A stretch of 64,000 nt of DNA from Gaiellales bacterium (GTDB taxonomy: Bacteria > Actinomycetota > Thermoleophilia > RBG-16-64-13): positions 62,001-126,000 of the forward strand of contig JAAYAL010000024.1 in the NCBI GenBank assembly GCA_012719395.1, in the 5' to 3' direction. Shown here in pieces: positions 48,950-57,913 of the stretch. Numbering within the stretch: position 1 is the first letter of the stretch; every line of letters begins with the position of its first letter. Both the position numbers and the translations under genes were made by a program. The notes under the pieces were generated by a model. The model ran no database searches. It was not told the DNA's origin and was given only the letters and a program-made list of their open reading frames with translations.

Positions 48950-50424
48950 GATATGGCCTCGCCACGCCAGTATTCCCTGAGCTCGCCGCTGCGCACCAAG
49001 CGCGCGCGTAGGTCCAGCATGGCCGTGTAGGTGGTGAGTATATCCAGGGATTCGCCAGGAGCGGCCAGCTCCAAGGCCTGGTCCAACGCGCGGCCCAAAT
49101 CTGCTTCAACTACTGTCTGCTCGCTCCCGGCGCCGGCGTATTTCAGGCGCACCTCCAACTCACGAGCGCGGATGCCGCTGAGCACCAGGACGGGGAAGGC
49201 GGTGACCAGCGGTCGGAAGTCGACATCCCAGATCCAGGAGATATCGGTGCCGTCGGCCAGGTTGTCGTTGAGGCAGACCAATGCCACCGGGCGCTTCTGC
49301 CACGCGGAGACGTTCTCGATCACCTGGTTGAAGCCGGTGGGGTTCTTGACGAGGTGAATGACTCCCTGGCGGCCGTTGCGACTGAAGCGCTCCAGCCGTC
49401 CAAAAGCGGGGCGCATAGCGGCCAAGCCGCGCAGTGCCGTGGGGGCAGGGATGTCAAGCGCTTGGGCCACGGCCAGGGCGGCGAGCATGTTGTAGAGGTT
49501 GTAGAGGCCCGACAGAGACGTCTCCAGTTGCTCACCGCGACCGCGGTAACTGATGGTGGCGCTCAGGCCGTTGGGACCCAGCGACACACTCTGGGCGCAC
49601 ACCTGGCAGGGGGGGCGGGAGAAGCCGCACGCCGGGCAGAGGAACAGCCCGATGTGCGAGAAGTAGCGGCGATGGAATGTGAGCGCGTGCCCGCAGCGGG
49701 GGCAGTCGGAGGAGTCGATGGCCAACTCGCTGCGTGCGGAGACCTCCTCGCTCTCCAACCCAAAGTAGAGCGTACGGGAGCGATCCAAGCCCAGGGCCGC
49801 CACGGCCGGGTCATCCGCGTTCAGGACGAGGGTGGCATCCGGGGCGGCCGCGATGCCTTCACGGATGAGGGCGGCCGTCTTGTCGATCTCCCCATAACGG
49901 TCCAGTTGGTCCCGAAACAGGTTCGTGACCAGGATGACGCGTGGGGTGACCTGTTGCATCACTTGGGGCATGGTGGCTTCGTCCACCTCGAACAGACCGA
50001 TGTCTTCGCCGGGGTAAGGGCGTGTGACGCGCGAACTCTGCACCAACGCGGACACCAGACCGCGCGAGAGGTTGGAGCCACCGCGGTTTCGCAGCACGCG
50101 CAGCCCCGCTCCCTCCAAGATGAAGCTGATGGCGAGTGACGAGGTGGTCTTTCCGTTGGTGCCGGTCACCACCACCGATCCGTGCGGGAGACGGCCTGCC
50201 AGTTGGCCCAGGATCTGGGGTGCAACCCGCTCCGCCAGCAGGCCGGGCAGCGCCTCTCCTCCGCCGCGGCCCAGGGCGCGCGACCAGAAGGATGCCTGCT
50301 TGGCGAGGAGGATGGCGGCGAACCGGCGTGTGGCGCCGGTTCGCCGCAGCTCTGTTCCGTGCGTAGCCGTGTTCTGTGCCGCCTTCCCCACCGCGTTCTC
50401 CGCGGTCCGATCTGACTGAATCAT
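48946..50424 (-). CDS. murT: MurT ligase domain protein (lipid II isoglutaminyl synthase subunit)
   Basis: VVTGTNGKTTSSLAISFIL; RNRGGSNLSRGLVSAL; zinc ribbon CPRCGH..CPAC; C-terminal DUF1727 (VKNPTGFNQVIENV). Confidence 0.94.
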   Translation of the reverse strand: MIQSDRTAENAVGKAAQNTATHGTELRRTGATRRFAAILLAKQASFWSRALGRGGGEALPGLLAERVAPQILGQLAGRLPHGSVVVTGTNGKTTSSLAISFILEGAGLRVLRNRGGSNLSRGLVSALVQSSRVTRPYPGEDIGLFEVDEATMPQVMQQVTPRVILVTNLFRDQLDRYGEIDKTAALIREGIAAAPDATLVLNADDPAVAALGLDRSRTLYFGLESEEVSARSELAIDSSDCPRCGHALTFHRRYFSHIGLFLCPACGFSRPPCQVCAQSVSLGPNGLSATISYRGRGEQLETSLSGLYNLYNMLAALAVAQALDIPAPTALRGLAAMRPAFGRLERFSRNGRQGVIHLVKNPTGFNQVIENVSAWQKRPVALVCLNDNLADGTDISWIWDVDFRPLVTAFPVLVLSGIRARELEVRLKYAGAGSEQTVVEADLGRALDQALELAAPGESLDILTTYTAMLDLRARLVRSGELREYWRGEAIS

Positions 50425-50586
50425 TCTACTGCGTCATCATTGCCTGCATCCCGCGCTAGGATGGTTTCGGAGATCAGGGGCCCTTGCGGGGTCCAGCAAG
50501 TGGGGCGAGAACCACGGCGACAGGGCATTGGGATACGATCGCCTGGTGCCGGCAGCGGAGTATTGGCGGCGAAGGAGGGTGGGCCG

Positions 50587-51333
50587 ATGAAGGGAGCTAC
50601 CGGAAAGCAGAGAGTCGCCGTTATCACCGGGGCGAGCAGCGGCATCGGAGAGGCCACGGCCAGGCGGTTGGCCGCCGATGGCTTCCACGTGGTGCTCGGC
50701 GCCCGCCGTGTGGATCAGGTCCGAAAGGTGGCGGAGGAGACGGGTGGGCGCGGCGTCTTCCTGGACGTCACTGATCCGGGGTCGGTCGTGGAGTTTGCGG
50801 AGCAGGTGACCGAGTGTGCCGTCCTTGTCAACAACGCCGGCGGGGCGCTGGGGCTGGAGCCGGTGGCTGAGGCGGTGGAGACGAAGTGGCTCTGGATGTA
50901 CCAAGCGAACGTGCTGGGCACCGTGCGCGTGACCAAGGCCCTGCTGCCGAAGCTCATCGCCAGTGGTGATGGGCACGTGGTGGTGGTCAGTTCGATTGCC
51001 GGCTTGGAGGTGTACGAGGGGGGCGCCGGCTATACGGCGGCGAAGCACGGACAGACGGTGGTGGCGGAGACCCTTCGCCTGGAGTTGCTGGGGCGGCCGG
51101 TGAGGGTGACGGAGATCGACCCGGGTATGGTGGAGACCGAGTTCAGCCTGGTCAGGTTCGGGGGTGACGCGGAGCGGGCGGCCCAAGTGTACGCGGGTAT
51201 GCTGCCGCTCTCGGCCGCGGACGTGGCGGACTGCATCGCATGGGCGGTGACGAGGCCGTCACACGTCAACATAGATCGCATAATTGTGAAGCCGCGGGAT
51301 CAGGCCACGGCCGGCAAGGTCTTTCGGCAGTAG
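50587..51333 (+). CDS. Short-chain dehydrogenase/reductase
   Basis: VAVITGASSGIGEATARRLAADGFHVVLGARR; YTAAKHGQTVVAETLRLEL. Confidence 0.95.
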   Translation: MKGATGKQRVAVITGASSGIGEATARRLAADGFHVVLGARRVDQVRKVAEETGGRGVFLDVTDPGSVVEFAEQVTECAVLVNNAGGALGLEPVAEAVETKWLWMYQANVLGTVRVTKALLPKLIASGDGHVVVVSSIAGLEVYEGGAGYTAAKHGQTVVAETLRLELLGRPVRVTEIDPGMVETEFSLVRFGGDAERAAQVYAGMLPLSAADVADCIAWAVTRPSHVNIDRIIVKPRDQATAGKVFRQ

Positions 51334-51377
51334 CACCAGGGTCGGGAGAGCCGATGCTCTTCTGTATCGCGCACACT

Positions 51378-51418
51378 GGGGCGGCGGGAGGGGGGGCACC
51401 GCCCCCTCCCGCCGCCCC
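51378..51418. terminator. Long GC hairpin between convergent genes (candidate bidirectional terminator)
   Basis: ggggcggcgggaggggg / ccccctcccgccgcccc, 17-bp perfect stem, 7-nt loop; no clear poly-T tract. Confidence 0.6.
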
Positions 51419-51452
51419 CTCCTCGTTCTGTTGACCGAACGCGGAGGGCGGG

Positions 51453-52112
51453 TCAGGAAGCCACTGGGTCTTCCAGTTTGCCGGGCTCCGCAGGTTGTGT
51501 CTCCGAGTCGGGAGCCGTGTCTGTGTCGCCCGTGCCCGTGTCGGTCTCACCCTCTCTTTTCGCGCGGCCGGCCAGTTTCCGTACTTCCTCGTTGAGATCG
51601 TTGAGGGCCGTGGTGATCTTCGGCCGGATCTCCTGCACGGTCTTCTCGCCCGCGGAGCGGAAGGTGCCCATGGCGCGACCGGCTTCATCCTTGACCTTCT
51701 GCGCTTCCGGCGTGGCTGCGCTCTCACGGATGGCGGCTCCCAATTCGTTCACCAGCGACTCGAGGCCACCCTTCATCTCCTTGAGATGCCTGCGGCTCTC
51801 CTCGTTTCTCCAACCGGTGCGGAACGCTGCCGCCAGGCCGGCTCCCAGTGCGGCGAACTGGTTGCCCACCTCCTTCCACGCCTCTGCCATGCCGAGGCCC
51901 TCTTCTGTGGCGCCCTCCACCGCGGTGACGACCGGGTGCAGACCAACCGCCGCCGGTTCCACGGTCGCGGTGCAGGATTCCTCTGCGGGTGCGGGTGCCT
52001 CCCCTACTTCGGGCTGGTCCACCGTGGCCCCCGCCGCCTGTTCAGGCGTCATGGACTCGTTCAGGGCCGCCCCCGCTCCCTCGGTGTAGAAGTCCTTCTC
52101 CTCGTCCGCCAT
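51453..52112 (-). CDS. Hypothetical acidic, low-complexity/helical protein
   Basis: Start MADEEKDFYTEG at 52112; amphipathic central segment and Asp/Glu/Thr-rich C-terminus. Confidence 0.6.
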   Translation of the reverse strand: MADEEKDFYTEGAGAALNESMTPEQAAGATVDQPEVGEAPAPAEESCTATVEPAAVGLHPVVTAVEGATEEGLGMAEAWKEVGNQFAALGAGLAAAFRTGWRNEESRRHLKEMKGGLESLVNELGAAIRESAATPEAQKVKDEAGRAMGTFRSAGEKTVQEIRPKITTALNDLNEEVRKLAGRAKREGETDTGTGDTDTAPDSETQPAEPGKLEDPVAS

Positions 52113-52220
52113 ATGGGGTCCCTCCTCGTTGCTGTGGTGATCGCCAGACTGTGGATTGCCGGATTTCTTCCTGCGTTCGCTCAAACCTAACCACAACTGC
52201 CGCTGTCTACCCTCCCCGGT

Positions 52221-53114
52221 ATGATGGCCTCCATGAGCAACATTATCAGCATCGTGCTCCCCACTTTCGCCACCATCGCCATCGGCTATCTGTTTGGACG
52301 CGTGTCCAGAGCCGATGTCCACGGCATAACCGACGTCGCCATGTACATCACCCTGCCGGCATTGGCATTCACCTCCATGCTATCCCGCCCCATTCAGGCG
52401 GCAGATGCCGCCCGCCTCTGGGGTGCCGCCGTGCTGCTCGCCGTAGGGGGCTGGGCCCTGGCGTGGGTGACCTTCCGACTGCTGCGCCAAGAACACTCCG
52501 GCCTCTACCTGCCCGTGATGTTCATGAACAACGTGAATATCCCCTTTCCCATTGTCTACATGGCCTTCGGTGACGAAGGTTTAGCCGTGGCCACACTCTT
52601 CTACATACCAAACGCCATCCTCATCTACACGTTGGGGGTCCACATCGCCTGCAAGGCAGGATCCTGGAGGGCCGGTTTGAAGGAGGTGCTGGGCATCCCG
52701 CTGATCTACGCGGCCGTGGTGGGCCTCATTCTCAACCTGGCCCATGTGCAGCCGCCCGCATTGCTGGTGGACACGTTGGAGTTCATCGGTCAAGCTGCGG
52801 TTCCCCTCATACTGATCACCGCGGGGGTGAACCTGGCGGGTATTCGTCCCACTGCACTGGTCACGGCCGCTCTCGCTTCCCTCCTGCGCATGGGTGGGGG
52901 CTTTCTGGTGGGGCTGGCGTTGGTGCCGCTGTTTGCCTTCACGGGGGTGGACCGGGCGGTGGTCCTCTTTGAGTCCGCTATGCCTTCCGCCGTGTTCACT
53001 TCGATCTTGTGTGCCAAATACCGTAACGAGGAGGCACTGGTGTCTTCCGTGGTCCTTATCACCACCCTGGCCAGTGTGGTGACTGTGCCCTTGCTGCTGT
53101 ACTACCTGATGTAG
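52221..53114 (+). CDS. AEC-family transporter (auxin efflux carrier-like)
   Basis: IISIVLPTFATIAIGYLFGR; multiple TM helices; ESAMPSAVFTSILCAKYRNEEALVSSVVLITTLASVVTVPLLLYYL. Confidence 0.92.
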   Translation: MMASMSNIISIVLPTFATIAIGYLFGRVSRADVHGITDVAMYITLPALAFTSMLSRPIQAADAARLWGAAVLLAVGGWALAWVTFRLLRQEHSGLYLPVMFMNNVNIPFPIVYMAFGDEGLAVATLFYIPNAILIYTLGVHIACKAGSWRAGLKEVLGIPLIYAAVVGLILNLAHVQPPALLVDTLEFIGQAAVPLILITAGVNLAGIRPTALVTAALASLLRMGGGFLVGLALVPLFAFTGVDRAVVLFESAMPSAVFTSILCAKYRNEEALVSSVVLITTLASVVTVPLLLYYLM

Positions 53115-53154
53115 CGGCTCACACCGGTCAACGGCCCTGCCCGCCGTCTGCCCG

Positions 53155-54543
53155 TCAGCTTCGCAGGTTGCCGCGCGCCAGCGAGGCGAAAGTCCCGGCC
53201 ACGCACATGCCGGTGGCGATGCCGAAGGCCACCCGCACGGCGTGCTGGAAGGCGCTGTAGTGCTCGGGCGTGATCTCCACCCGCCCTATCACCACGGCAA
53301 ACACCAGCATGGCCAGCGCCATGCTCACCATCTGACCGGTGGTGCGCATCGTGGCCAACGTGGCGGAGGCCAGCCCGTAGTGTTGCGGTTGCACGCTCGA
53401 CATGATGGTGTTGGTGTTGGGCGAGGAGAAGAGGGCGAAGCCCAAACCCAGGAGTGCCAGCACGAGCAGGAGGTACACGATACTGGTGTCGGGCCCCAGA
53501 AAGATGAGCAGTGCCAGACCCACCACGGCCAGCGCCATACCGGTGGACGCTACGAGTCGGGGTTCCACCCGGTCCGAGAGCCGACCGGCCCAGGGGGAGA
53601 AGAGCGCCATGAGCACCGGCTGGGCGATGAGGATGAGGCCGGCGGTCTGCGCCGAGTAGCCACGGATGTACTGGAGATACAGGCTAAGAAGGAAGCCAAC
53701 GGCGAAGGTGGCGCTGTAGTTGATGAGGGCGGCCAGGTTGGACAAAGCGAAGACCCGGTTGTTGCGGAACAGCCATAGGTCGAGAAGAGGGTTGGCGTTC
53801 TTTGACTCCCACCAGATGAACAGCAGGAAAGCTACCACCCCGCCGGCCAGCAGCAGCGCGCCGAGGGGCGAGGGCAGCTCGGAGAGCCCCCAGGTCAGCC
53901 CCACCAAGGAGATGATGTAGACAACGGATCCCACCCAGTCGAAGCGGCCACGTGCTCCCGGCACTTTCCACTCTGCCTTCACAAAGAGGGCCATCAGCAC
54001 GGCCACCACGGCGGCCAGAGCGGCGGCCACGACGAACACGCTCCTCCAGCCCAGCCTTTCGGTCATGATGCCCCCCAGCACCGGGCCCACCGACAGCCCG
54101 AGGTAGGTGGCCGCCACGTTGATGCCCAGGGCTCGTCCGCGCTCCCCCGGAGGGAATACCGTGCTCACGATGGCCACACCGGTGCCGAACATCAGGGCGG
54201 CCCCGGATCCCTGTACGGCGCGGAAGGCGAGCAGCCAGGCCTCGTTCGGCGCCACGGCACACAGGAGAGAACTCGCGCAGTAGAGGAGCGCGCCCCACAC
54301 GTAGATGCGTCGGCGGCCGATGATGTCCCCGATCTTGGCGAAGGGTACCAGTAAGGCGGCAGACGCCAGTATGTATACGGTTGAGAGCCAGCCCAACGCC
54401 ACGGCGGACATGGAGAACTCGCGACCCATGGTGGGGAGAGCGATATTGAGGGAGGAGACCATCCATGGGGTGAGAAAACCACCCGCCGTGGTCACGACCA
54501 GCACGATGCCCTTCTTCGCCGACGTGGCGGGAGGATTGTCCAT
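53155..54543 (-). CDS. MFS transporter, EmrB/QacA (DHA2)-like
   Basis: MVSSLNIALPTMGREFSMSAVALGWLSTVYILASAALLVPFAKIGDIIGRRRIYVWG; many TM segments. Confidence 0.94.
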   Translation of the reverse strand: MDNPPATSAKKGIVLVVTTAGGFLTPWMVSSLNIALPTMGREFSMSAVALGWLSTVYILASAALLVPFAKIGDIIGRRRIYVWGALLYCASSLLCAVAPNEAWLLAFRAVQGSGAALMFGTGVAIVSTVFPPGERGRALGINVAATYLGLSVGPVLGGIMTERLGWRSVFVVAAALAAVVAVLMALFVKAEWKVPGARGRFDWVGSVVYIISLVGLTWGLSELPSPLGALLLAGGVVAFLLFIWWESKNANPLLDLWLFRNNRVFALSNLAALINYSATFAVGFLLSLYLQYIRGYSAQTAGLILIAQPVLMALFSPWAGRLSDRVEPRLVASTGMALAVVGLALLIFLGPDTSIVYLLLVLALLGLGFALFSSPNTNTIMSSVQPQHYGLASATLATMRTTGQMVSMALAMLVFAVVIGRVEITPEHYSAFQHAVRVAFGIATGMCVAGTFASLARGNLRS

Positions 54544-54551
54544 GAAGAGGG

Positions 54552-54557
54552 ATTATA
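54552..54557 (-). promoter_or_regulatory. Predicted -10 element (TATAAT) of the MFS gene
   Basis: Minus strand TATAATccctcttcATG: 8 nt between -10 and the start codon. Confidence 0.4.
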
Positions 54558-54663
54558 TAGGGCTAGGGCGGCCATTCAGGTTATCGTGGCTTGCTGTGAG
54601 GTGCGCAGGCAGCCGACGTGTCGCGGGCGGGCTGCCGGAGACGCGGCAAACGGCGGAGGTTCA

Positions 54664-57189
54664 GTGGAAATCGAACGCGCAGTTGTGCTCCAGGGATTGA
54701 GTGAAGCAGAGGCACGGGCGCGCCGTGCCGCCGGCCAGGGCAACAACTCTCCTCTCAAGACCAGCCGTACTTACGCGCAGATCGTCCGAGAGAACGTCTT
54801 CAACACCATCAACAACATCCTTTTCGGCTTGGGCGTGATCCTCATTGCGCTGGGCCGCTATCTGGATGCCGTCATCGTGGTTGCCGTGGTCATGGCCAAC
54901 ACCGTGGTCTCCCTGGTGCAGGAGGTGAGGGCCAAACGCATGCTGGATCGCATTGCCATCCTCACCCGGCCCAAGGCCAAGGTGGTGCGTGACGGCCGTG
55001 AGCGCGAAGTAGACCCTGGTGAGATCGTGCTGGGGGATCTGCTGCGTCTCGACCCGGGCGATCAAGTGGTGGTGGATGGCTCCGTAGTGGGCGAGAGCCG
55101 CATGGAACTGGACGAATCGCTGCTCACCGGCGAGTCGGACCTGGTGCACAAGGAGGAGGGTGGCTCTCTTCTCTCCGGCAGCTTCGTGGTGAACGGTTCC
55201 GGGTACTTTGTGGCGGAGAAGGTGGGCACACAGAGCTTTGCCAGCCGGCTGACGGTGGGTGCCCAGGCCTTCCGTCGCGTGCTCACGCCGCTGCAGCGGG
55301 ACGTGAACCTCGTGGTTCGCTCTCTGCTGCTGGTGGTGATGTACCTGGAGATCATCATTGTGGTGCGCGCGCTGGTCAACGACATCCCCTTCGTGGAGAC
55401 CGTGCGGCAATCCACCGTCATTGTGGCCCTGGTGCCGAACGGCCTGGTGCTGGCCATTGCCGTGGCGTACGCGCTGGGGGCGGTGCGCATGGCCGGCAAG
55501 GGCGCTCTCATCCAGCAGTCGAATGCCGTGGAGTCGCTCAGCCACGTTGACGTGCTGTGCACGGACAAGACCGGCACGCTTACCACCAACCAGATCACGG
55601 CCCACGACGTCCGGCCGCTGGGGCTCACCCGGGACGCCGTGCTGAGCGCGCTGGGGGACTACGCTCTCACCACGACCAGTCCCAACCGCTCCATAGAGGC
55701 CCTGGCACGCGCCTACTCCGGGGGGCGCCGGCACATCGTGGATGAGGTTGTCTTCTCGTCGGCGCGCAAGTGGAGCGCTCTCAGCCTGGCGGACCGGCGG
55801 CCGGTGTCGGCGGCGGGTGAGGAGGGATCTGCGGCAGGCATGGTCCTGCTTCTGGGTGCTCCCGAGGTGGTGGCGCCGTTGTGCGAGGGCGGGGCTTCTG
55901 AGGACGCGTGGCGGCGGCAGGCTGAGGCTTGGGCCGGGCAGGGGCTGCGTGTGCTTCTGCTGGCTTGGAGGCCGGGCGGCGTGCCGCTGCACGACCAGGA
56001 CGGTGAGCTGAGCCTGCCGGCCGACCTGACTCCGGCGGCCCTCCTCAGCCTGAAGGATGAGCTGCGTCCCAAAGTGCGGGAGACGCTGGAAGGGTTTCGG
56101 CAGGCGGGCATCGCGCTCAAGATCATCTCGGGGGACAATCCACAGACGGTCTCCGCCCTCGCTCGGCAGGCAGGCTTTCAGGGTGAGATGCAGGCAGTGT
56201 CGGGGGTGGAGCTGGAAGGTCTGACCCCCGCTCGGCTGGGCGAGGTGGCGGAGAGCGCCACCATATTCGGCCGGGTATCGCCTCGCCAGAAGGAGGCCCT
56301 GGTAGGGGCTCTGCGTGGCCGCGGCCACTATGTGGCCATGATCGGCGACGGCGTCAATGACGTCATATCGCTCAAAAGGTCAGACGTTGCCATTGCCATG
56401 GAGAGCGGCACGCAGGCGGCGCGCAGCGTGGCCGACATGATCCTCCTCAACGATTCCTTCGGCGCTTTGCCCTACGCCTTCCGCGAGGGACAGAGGGTGG
56501 TCAACGGCATGTTCGATATCCTGCGTATCTTCACGGTCCGACTCGCCTCGAAGGCGCTGCTCATTATGTCCGTGGCCATGATAGGGGGCTTTCCCTTTTT
56601 CCCCCGTCAGTCCTCTCTGCTTTCCTTCTTCGCAGCCGGCGTGCCCTCGGTGGCGCTGGCCTACTGGGCTCCGGCCGGTGCCCGAGGCGAGCGCAGCCTC
56701 TTGCGACCGCTCTTCCGCTTCAGCCTGCCGCCGGCGGTGCTTCTCAGTCTGCTGGGAGTGGGGGCCTACCTGGGATTCCTCTACCCGGCGATTGAATCGT
56801 ACGAGAGCGCTCACCCGGCGGCGGGAGCGGCTGAAGCGCTGGAGGCTTCCCTGCCTGTGGCCACGACTGCCACCACTGCGCTGGCCATCTTCTGCAGCCT
56901 GCTGCTCCTGCCACTGGTGGTTCCCCCTACGCGATTCTTCACCGGTGGTGAGGAATGGCGGGGCGACTGGCGTCCCACCATACTGGGAGGGGGCTTGCTG
57001 CTGCTGTTCGGCTTGGTGATGGCGATGCCGCTGGGAAGGACCTTGTGGGATATGACTCTGCTGCCACCGCTGGGCTGGCTGGTCCTTGCCCTCTTGGCCA
57101 TACTGTGGGCCTTGTGCCTCCGCCGGCTGTGGCGGTGGCGACTTCTGGAGCGGTTCCTGGCGCCAACAGCCCCCAAGGCGGGCGACTGA
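54664..57189 (+). CDS. Cation-translocating P-type ATPase (CtpE-like, HAD-IC)
   Basis: DKTGTLTTNQI phosphorylation motif; LTGESDLV; MIGDGVNDVISLKRSDVAIAMESGTQAARSVADMIL. Confidence 0.93.
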   Translation: MEIERAVVLQGLSEAEARARRAAGQGNNSPLKTSRTYAQIVRENVFNTINNILFGLGVILIALGRYLDAVIVVAVVMANTVVSLVQEVRAKRMLDRIAILTRPKAKVVRDGREREVDPGEIVLGDLLRLDPGDQVVVDGSVVGESRMELDESLLTGESDLVHKEEGGSLLSGSFVVNGSGYFVAEKVGTQSFASRLTVGAQAFRRVLTPLQRDVNLVVRSLLLVVMYLEIIIVVRALVNDIPFVETVRQSTVIVALVPNGLVLAIAVAYALGAVRMAGKGALIQQSNAVESLSHVDVLCTDKTGTLTTNQITAHDVRPLGLTRDAVLSALGDYALTTTSPNRSIEALARAYSGGRRHIVDEVVFSSARKWSALSLADRRPVSAAGEEGSAAGMVLLLGAPEVVAPLCEGGASEDAWRRQAEAWAGQGLRVLLLAWRPGGVPLHDQDGELSLPADLTPAALLSLKDELRPKVRETLEGFRQAGIALKIISGDNPQTVSALARQAGFQGEMQAVSGVELEGLTPARLGEVAESATIFGRVSPRQKEALVGALRGRGHYVAMIGDGVNDVISLKRSDVAIAMESGTQAARSVADMILLNDSFGALPYAFREGQRVVNGMFDILRIFTVRLASKALLIMSVAMIGGFPFFPRQSSLLSFFAAGVPSVALAYWAPAGARGERSLLRPLFRFSLPPAVLLSLLGVGAYLGFLYPAIESYESAHPAAGAAEALEASLPVATTATTALAIFCSLLLLPLVVPPTRFFTGGEEWRGDWRPTILGGGLLLLFGLVMAMPLGRTLWDMTLLPPLGWLVLALLAILWALCLRRLWRWRLLERFLAPTAPKAGD

Positions 57190-57236
57190 GTGGCCTTTTC
57201 TGTGGACGGAGTGCTTTGCGTTCTGTGGTGGCGCGG

Positions 57237-57283
57237 TATACTGAATGAGCGTTCGTTCATCTGAATGATGGTTCATCTGAATG
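57237..57283 (+). promoter_or_regulatory. Predicted promoter -10 plus TetR-type operator region
   Basis: TATACT (57237-57242) followed by TGAATGAGCGTTCGTTCA palindrome (57242-57259) and direct repeat ttcatctgaatg (57256-57267, 57272-57283). Confidence 0.5.
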
Positions 57284-57913
57284 GCTAGAGTGACACAGGC
57301 ACACGTAGATTCCCGGCGGACGGATATCCTGGAGGCCGCCCTGCGCATGTTCGCGCAGAAGGGGGTGGTGGCAGCCACCATGCAGGAGGTGGCCGGAGAA
57401 GCCGGTATCAGCACCGGTGCTATCTACCGCTACTTCCCCGGCAAGGACGAGCTGCTGCAGGCCGTCTTTGAGGAGATCAGCGAGCGCGACAAGGTATCAT
57501 TCATGCATGCGGCCGGCGATATCAGCAGCCCGGCCGACGCTCTGCTCAACGTGGGGCGGGTGGTCACCGAAAGCCTCAAGTTGAGCTCGGTGCAGGACGA
57601 GACCATGTTGGTTCTGGAGGAGATCCTGGCCGAGCACCGGGGAGATGGTTCCCGGCTGCGGCGGCGTGATGTGCAGCAGGCCCATTTGGCCACGTTGGAG
57701 CAACTCGTGCGGCAGGCACAGGAGGCAGGGGGCCTGGACAGAGAGATTGACCCCTGGGCCTTTGCCGTCATCCTGCTCTGTTGCATCAATGGCGTTCGGG
57801 TTCTCTCGCTGGAGATGGAAGACAGCATCGACATGGACGAGGTGTTCGGCGCACTTCAATCCGTTCTTTTCCGTTTTGCGCCCTCGTCCCCGTCGAAAAA
57901 GGAAGAAACATGA
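57281..57913 (+). CDS. TetR/AcrR family transcriptional regulator
   Basis: RRTDILEAALRMFAQKGVVAATMQEVAGEAGISTGAIYRYFPGKDELLQAVF. Confidence 0.95.
   Translation: MARVTQAHVDSRRTDILEAALRMFAQKGVVAATMQEVAGEAGISTGAIYRYFPGKDELLQAVFEEISERDKVSFMHAAGDISSPADALLNVGRVVTESLKLSSVQDETMLVLEEILAEHRGDGSRLRRRDVQQAHLATLEQLVRQAQEAGGLDREIDPWAFAVILLCCINGVRVLSLEMEDSIDMDEVFGALQSVLFRFAPSSPSKKEET

Noticed and set aside
54661-56328. 555-aa minus-strand ORF
   Set aside because: Antisense to the P-type ATPase gene, no domain motifs; the sense frame is clearly coding.
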